Below the pieces are notes generated by a model. It searched no databases and was not told the origin of the DNA. It saw nothing but the letters and a program-made list of their open reading frames with translations. From NCBI RefSeq assembly GCF_000739615.1, contig NZ_BATP01000002.1:1-64000 (forward strand): DNA of 64,000 nt, in the 5' to 3' direction. This stretch comes from Haloferula sp. BvORR071. GTDB lineage: Bacteria > Verrucomicrobiota > Verrucomicrobiia > Verrucomicrobiales > Akkermansiaceae. Shown piece by piece: positions 59,717-64,000 of the stretch (position 1 is its first letter; every line of letters starts with the position of its first letter). The position numbers were made by a program, and so were the translations under genes.

Positions 59717-60031
59717 GGAGGGGGGAGCCGGGACTTATTCGCTGACGGGACCTTGTTGGAACTGCTCACATTCGGCGATGGCGACGTCGATGCCATCTAT
59801 GGGGATCTTTCCCGATTCGCAACCGAGGAGGTATTGGATTGCCGGAGCTTTACCACCGGTGCCGACCGCCTTTCGGGTCACTTTGCTTTATTCAGAAACT
59901 GCGAAGAGACGATCTCGGCCTTCAGGCGAATCGTTGATATCGATCTGCTTTATCCACTGCTGAAAGACATGTCTTTTCCGGCCATCCCGGATGATGGTTC
60001 CGGCTTGATGTCCCATGTGTCAGGTCCGTAG
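59717..60031 (+). pseudogene. Glycosyltransferase (DUF6625-like) fragment
   Basis: An open stretch without a good start codon codes for 'LELLTFGDGDVDAIYGDLSR', 'FATEEVLDCRSFTTGADRLS' and 'GHFALFRNCEETISAFRRIV'. From memory this resembles the middle of polysaccharide glycosyltransferase-like proteins with a 'DxDxVxGDL...DRLSGHFxLFRN' pattern (DUF6625-type). The N-terminal half is missing and the ORF ends early. It is probably a decayed or truncated gene in the 523-bp gap before the large fusion enzyme. The rest of the gap (59625-59716, 60032-60147) shows nothing recognisable. Confidence 0.45.
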
Positions 60032-60147
60032 TTTCGATCCATGCGGGCACCTGCGACCGTTCAACCCGAGAGGCCGGATAGGGGCCCTGATCAAGACCCC
60101 ATGTCATTGATCTGCCTGAGCGGGATCCGCAGGCAATAATACCGCCG

Positions 60148-62739
60148 ATGAATCCGGATTCCCCAGATGGAAACGATCATGCGGCTTACTCCGCGATCAT
60201 TCTCTATGGCGTGATTCACCGGAGCTTGAAACACACGGCCGCGGCTTTGCTCGGCAATCTGGTCGCCCCCTTGGCGCGGAGGGGCCCCGTCGATATCTTC
60301 TATCACTCGTGGGATCTCCGCGAGATTGGCAATCCGCGGGCGGGAGAGAACTGCCTGATGGTGGATCCGGATTCTTCGCGGGGGCTGCTCCCGAATGCCA
60401 AAGGTATCTTCGAGTCCCAAACGGAATTTGATGATTCGCTCGATTGGGATCGCTTGTTTCGGAGAAACCCCATGCGGCATTTCTGTGATGGGGAGCATGA
60501 GGCCCGGATCACGCTGATGAATTTCCGCCGTGCGATGGAGTCGCTGCGGCGCGCGTGGGACTTCTTCCAAGCAAGCAAGGAGCGCCACTACCAGCGTGTG
60601 ATCGTCACACGGCCTGACCTGAAATTCATCCAGGAGTTTGAGCCCCCCTTGTCCGGGGGGCTTCGGCGGCACTTGTGGATTCCCCGGTTCGGGTCATGCG
60701 GTGGACTCAATGACCGGTTCGCGGCCGGGAATGAGGAGAGCGCGGCGGTCTATTGCCAAAGGGCGGATTTCGCCCACGAGTGGCTCCTGTCGGGCGAGGA
60801 GGGTAATCCCGAGACGCTGCTGAAGCGCTGGCTGCAGCAGCAGGATATTTGCTGGAACTTGGTGGATTTTCCCTTCCAGAGGGTTCGTGCGAACGGGGAA
60901 ATCGCCGCCAAGGACAGCAAGCTGAAGCCGCTGATCAAAGAGCGATTCCTCATCTTGGGCCGCAAAGCGAGCCAGGCGACGCGACGGCTTGAAAAGGTAT
61001 TCGCGACGCTGGGCAAAGTGGAGACCATCGTCGACCAGCCCGGGGATGAAGGCATCTGGTATGACGACAATCAGGTGAAAGGCTATGGCGGGCTGACAAG
61101 CCATTCGTCGCATTCTCCTCCGGTCACGGCGTGGTCGCGCGCGATGTATCATTTGGCGAAGAACCTGAGGGCGGACGAGGCCGTTTGGTTTGTGGAGGAC
61201 GAGGTGGCGGGTAGCACCGAGTTCTTCCGGGCCTTGGTTCGCAGAACCGCGGCCAGCGGAGCAGATCTCGCCAGCTTCGATATTCGATCCCGGCGCAACG
61301 ATGCAAGCTGGCCCGATTGGGACCACGCGGAACCTTGGTTTCCCGAGCCATGGAGATCGTTCGGGTCCCTTTCGCGCAAGAGCGCTCGCCTGGTCAGGGC
61401 CGCATTGGAGTTCCGGGAAAAGAACGGGCACTTCGCTTGCCACGAGATTTTGTTCCCTTCGATTGCGATGAACCAGGGAATGCGCTGCTTCGACTGGAAT
61501 GTCAGCATGCAGCGGAACCGTCTGTTCGGCAGCCTTTCCCTGCAACTGTCGGGCAACTCTTCGCCGGGAGCGATATGTTATCCGGTGAAGGATGCAGCCG
61601 ATCACGAAGCGATTTGCAATTGGGAAGGCCTCCCCGCGCCGGTCGCGAGTTCGGAGGAGTTTCCGTGCTTCCATCTCGCGAGGTGTTCCGGCCATTCAAT
61701 TTCCGTCGAGGACTATATCGTTCTCGGACGCTATTGCCGGCATCTGGGAATCAGGAATGTGGTGGAATTCGGCCCCGGTGACTCCACCCTCGCCTTCTTG
61801 GATGCTGGATGTCGGATCGTTTCCTTCGAAAGCGACGGCAACTGGCTTGACCAGTGCTTGGTGCGGTTCGGGACGGAGACTCGAGCGGAGATCCGGTTTT
61901 GCGCAGCGGAGAGCACACCGGAGAGTCTGCCATTCGCTCCCGATTTGGTTTTTGTCGATGGTCCATCCCGATGCGATTCGCACGCGGTGCCGCGCCTGGC
62001 CCTATGTGAATGGGGCCTCGCCATTTGCGGTCACGTGATCCTGCATGACTCGCGTCGGGAAGAGGAAGGGAGGATACTTGAGGAACTGGCGGGGCGCGGA
62101 ATGCGAGTGGAGCAGATCCCTACCCGCAAGGGCATGGCCTCCATCGTAAATCCACAGAAGCGTCCAACCATGCCGACAGCCGAGTTTGTTTTCGGAGACG
62201 CAAGCCGGTATCAGCTTCGGGATGAGGACCAATGGTTTGCCAAAGATCTTCCCGCTTGGCAGAAGCCGTTCAAGTCCAGTCAAGCCGTGCGTGCGCTCGA
62301 CATCGGATGCGGCGAGGGGAGACGGGCGAACCTTCTTCTGGAGCTTCTGTTTCCCGCGGAGGGGAGTGAGGTCCATTGTGTGGAGGATTTCGAGACCCTG
62401 CCCGGAGGCGATGCCATAAGGGCCGATTTCGAGCGCAACGCGGAAACATCCGGCAATGCGGGTAGGCTTCATCTCTACGAAGGCACCACGACGGAAGTTT
62501 TGGCTTGGATGATCGCTTCGAAAGACGCCTGGGAGAGCTTCGACTTCATTCAACTGGGAAGAGGCCGGCCCGCCCACGAGCAGCTTACCGCTGCTTGTCA
62601 GGCTTGGTGCCTGCTCAGACGTGGCGGGGTCCTGGTTTTTGGGGAAAGAGGTGCGGCCTATGCGGGATTTGAAACTGGTTTCCGGCGATTGGCAGAGCGC
62701 CTTTTCGAAGGGACATCAGTGGTACTTCGTAAGCGATAG
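60148..62739 (+). CDS. Multidomain glycosyltransferase-like/methyltransferase fusion
   Basis: 863 residues in four parts. Residues about 15-240 resemble an N-terminal glycan-processing domain ('AIILYGVIHRSLKHTAAALL', 'VDIFYHSWDLREIGNPRAG', 'YQRVIVTRPDLKFIQEFE'). Residues about 265-440 resemble a second transferase-like domain ('AMYHLAKNLRADEAVWFVED'). Residues about 500-680 are a class I methyltransferase-like domain ('IRNVVEFGPGDSTLAFLDAG', 'APDLVFVDGPSRCDSH'). Residues about 710-863 are another ('AVRALDIGCGEGRRANLLLE', 'GVLVFGERGAAYAG'). No signal peptide or membrane helix is visible. A role in building or capping a surface glycan fits the domains. The exact combination is not one I recognise. 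Confidence 0.65.
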   Translation: MNPDSPDGNDHAAYSAIILYGVIHRSLKHTAAALLGNLVAPLARRGPVDIFYHSWDLREIGNPRAGENCLMVDPDSSRGLLPNAKGIFESQTEFDDSLDWDRLFRRNPMRHFCDGEHEARITLMNFRRAMESLRRAWDFFQASKERHYQRVIVTRPDLKFIQEFEPPLSGGLRRHLWIPRFGSCGGLNDRFAAGNEESAAVYCQRADFAHEWLLSGEEGNPETLLKRWLQQQDICWNLVDFPFQRVRANGEIAAKDSKLKPLIKERFLILGRKASQATRRLEKVFATLGKVETIVDQPGDEGIWYDDNQVKGYGGLTSHSSHSPPVTAWSRAMYHLAKNLRADEAVWFVEDEVAGSTEFFRALVRRTAASGADLASFDIRSRRNDASWPDWDHAEPWFPEPWRSFGSLSRKSARLVRAALEFREKNGHFACHEILFPSIAMNQGMRCFDWNVSMQRNRLFGSLSLQLSGNSSPGAICYPVKDAADHEAICNWEGLPAPVASSEEFPCFHLARCSGHSISVEDYIVLGRYCRHLGIRNVVEFGPGDSTLAFLDAGCRIVSFESDGNWLDQCLVRFGTETRAEIRFCAAESTPESLPFAPDLVFVDGPSRCDSHAVPRLALCEWGLAICGHVILHDSRREEEGRILEELAGRGMRVEQIPTRKGMASIVNPQKRPTMPTAEFVFGDASRYQLRDEDQWFAKDLPAWQKPFKSSQAVRALDIGCGEGRRANLLLELLFPAEGSEVHCVEDFETLPGGDAIRADFERNAETSGNAGRLHLYEGTTTEVLAWMIASKDAWESFDFIQLGRGRPAHEQLTAACQAWCLLRRGGVLVFGERGAAYAGFETGFRRLAERLFEGTSVVLRKR

Positions 62740-62860
62740 CTGGAGAGCCAATGATCGCTGGAGCAATGCGGCATCCGACAGCCGGATCTTCCTCACCGCC
62801 CTGAATCGATTGCGGCCCGTCGGGCGGGCATAAAAGCAAAGGGAGCCATCGTCTCCTGCG

Positions 62861-62930
62861 GGAGCCTGCGGGAGCCTGCGGGAGCCTGCGGGAGCCTGCG
62901 GGAGCCTGCGGGAGCCTGCGGGAGCCTGCG
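62861..62930. repeat. Seven exact copies of a 10-bp tandem repeat
   Basis: The unit GGAGCCTGCG is repeated seven times without error, with partial matches at both ends. It lies in the 246-bp gap between the convergent fusion enzyme and response regulator genes. There are no spacers, so it is not a CRISPR. The rest of the gap codes for nothing I can support. Confidence 0.9.
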
Positions 62931-62985
62931 GCGCCATGGCAGTGTCATCTCTACCTCCGGGGATCGGGTGACGATGCGAATGCCC

Positions 62986-63621
62986 TTACTGCCGCCCCAA
63001 GTACTTCACCACGGCCTCGGTCCGGGTGCGCACGTGGAGTTTCGCGTAGATGTTGTGCAAGTGGGTGCGCACGGTTTCCACGCCGATCCCGAGGTCCCAG
63101 GCAATCTCCTTGTAGAGTCCGCCCTTCACCAAGAGTTCGAGGATTTGCTTTTCCCGGGGCGTCAGGTTGTGGTCCTCGTTCTTCGCGGGCGGCTCCTTTT
63201 GGAAATGCTGGACCACCTTGCGCGCGATCGCGCTCGACATCGGCGAGCCGCCCGAAAGCAGGTCCTCCAGGCATTCGAGCAACTTCGTCGGTGCATCGCG
63301 CTTCAGCAGGTAGCCGGAAGCTCCCGCGGCCAGTGCGTCGAAGATCCTGTCGTTGTTGTCGTAGACCGTGACCATCAGCACCTGGATGTCCGGATGCAGG
63401 GCCTTGAGCCGGGCCACGCATTCGATGCCGGACATGCCGGGGAGCTGGATGTCCATCAGGACGACATCAGGGTGTTGCTGCTTCATCGCGGCCAGCGCGG
63501 ATTCGGCATCGGAATAGGCAGCCGTGACCTGCCATGTGCCGGAGGCGGTCAGCACTTCGGTAATGGTTTCGCGCAAGACCGGATCATCCTCGACAAGGGC
63601 AATGGTGCGGGTGGTGGACAT
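62986..63621 (-). CDS. NarL/FixJ-type response regulator
   Basis: 211 residues. The receiver domain (about 1-120) has 'IALVEDDPVLRETI' (acidic pocket), the phospho-acceptor Asp in 'HPDVVLMDIQLPGMSGIECV', the Thr in 'VLMVTVYDNND' and the Lys in 'GYLLKRDAPTKL'. The LuxR-type HTH (about 148-205) is 'LTPREKQILELLVKGGLYKE' with 'GIGVETVRTHLHNIYAKLHV'. It should bind DNA when phosphorylated by the kinase encoded just upstream (4-bp gap). Confidence 0.94.
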   Translation of the reverse strand: MSTTRTIALVEDDPVLRETITEVLTASGTWQVTAAYSDAESALAAMKQQHPDVVLMDIQLPGMSGIECVARLKALHPDIQVLMVTVYDNNDRIFDALAAGASGYLLKRDAPTKLLECLEDLLSGGSPMSSAIARKVVQHFQKEPPAKNEDHNLTPREKQILELLVKGGLYKEIAWDLGIGVETVRTHLHNIYAKLHVRTRTEAVVKYLGRQ

Positions 63622-63625
63622 GGGA

Positions 63626-64000
63626 TCAATTCGGATGTTCAGGGAGGCGGCAGAGCATTACCACACAGGTTCCGTGGCCCTTTGACGAGTCCAAGGCGTA
63701 GCTGCCGCCAATTTCCCGGATGCGTGCGGCCGTATTGTCGAGGCCGTGGCCGTGCGGCTGGGCGGCGGGGTTGAAGCCCTTGCCGGTATCGCGCACGGTG
63801 ATGGCGAGTGTCTCGTCCTCGAGTGCCACGGAGAGGAAGACCTCGCAGGGCCCCGCGTGCTGCAATACGTTGTGCAGGCTTTCCTTCACGGCCAAGGCCA
63901 CATGGTGGCGATAGTCGGAGCCCAAGGGGCGCGCGGGTAAGATGGCCGGGATATCGAGTCGGCAGCGCACCGGCGTATCGCGGAACATTTCCTCGGCCAT
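63626..64000 (-). CDS. NarX/UhpB-type sensor histidine kinase, C-terminal part (partial)
   Basis: The last 124 residues of a kinase cut by the window edge. The N-box 'DYRHHVALAVKESLHNVLQH' and the ATP-lid region 'AITVRDTGKGFNPAAQPHGH' followed by 'GLDNTAARIREIGGSYALDS' are those of HATPase_c in the HisKA_3 class that pairs with LuxR-type regulators. The Met at 64000 may be internal. Sensor and dimerisation domains lie outside the window. Confidence 0.88.
   Translation of the reverse strand: MAEEMFRDTPVRCRLDIPAILPARPLGSDYRHHVALAVKESLHNVLQHAGPCEVFLSVALEDETLAITVRDTGKGFNPAAQPHGHGLDNTAARIREIGGSYALDSSKGHGTCVVMLCRLPEHPN

Noticed and set aside
62861-62930. CRISPR array
   Set aside because: The 10-bp units are contiguous with no spacers and there are no cas genes.

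Overview
The window is GC-rich bacterial chromosome and reads as a member of the Verrucomicrobiota, most like Luteolibacter and relatives. This is inferred from family content, not from a marker gene. The supporting signs are a PEP-CTERM protein, a sigma factor of the type named for Rhodopirellula/Verrucomicrobium paired with a FecR anti-sigma factor carrying a laminin-G-like module, secreted proteins ending in 'DPDGDGLxNLxEYxLGTSP'-type regions, small IS200-like transposases, and many palindromic intergenic repeats. I saw no rRNA, tRNA or CRISPR array.

Layout. 0-9 kb: secreted NTF2-like protein, PAS histidine kinase, a DUF3302/HlyD/TolC-type export set without an obvious pump, a Ca2+/H+ antiporter and a rhodanese-YceI fusion. 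9-16 kb: accessory region with a phosphoesterase, an eda-fructokinase operon, palindromes, an HTH+AAA pair resembling a cryptic mobile-element remnant, and a Y1 transposase bracketed by large multi-hairpin repeats. 16-26.6 kb: acyl-CoA/ACP synthetase-like enzyme, an altered N-formylglutamate amidohydrolase relative, a carboxylesterase, and a sigma/FecR pair facing two secreted proteins that share a module with the FecR protein. 26.6-33 kb: tamA-tamB and a voltage-gated K+ channel with a C-terminal zinc ribbon. 33-38.7 kb: type II secretion/type IV pilus-like operon (two GspE/PilB ATPases, GspF, GspG) ending in a strong terminator.

38.7-51.5 kb: mostly housekeeping and sugar metabolism. It holds cysS, a toxin-antitoxin pair coupled to hemB, rhamnose mutarotase, ribBA, a sugar isomerase-like TIM barrel, two Gfo/Idh oxidoreductases, a ThuA protein and a GDSL hydrolase. 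51.6-64 kb: a Calx-beta surface protein, a GbsR-type regulator and a TIGR01777 epimerase gene broken by a frameshift but sharing an operator-like inverted repeat, then an AI-2E-type transporter, heme A synthase, alanine dehydrogenase, a glycosyltransferase remnant, a large sugar/methyltransferase fusion, a 10-bp tandem repeat and a NarL-type two-component pair cut by the window end.

The most distinctive feature is the repeat biology at 9-16 kb. Three copies of a roughly 250-bp element are each built as an inverted pair of hairpin modules whose stems vary in a compensatory way. Two of these copies bracket an IS200-like transposase, which suggests a REP/RAYT-like partnership.
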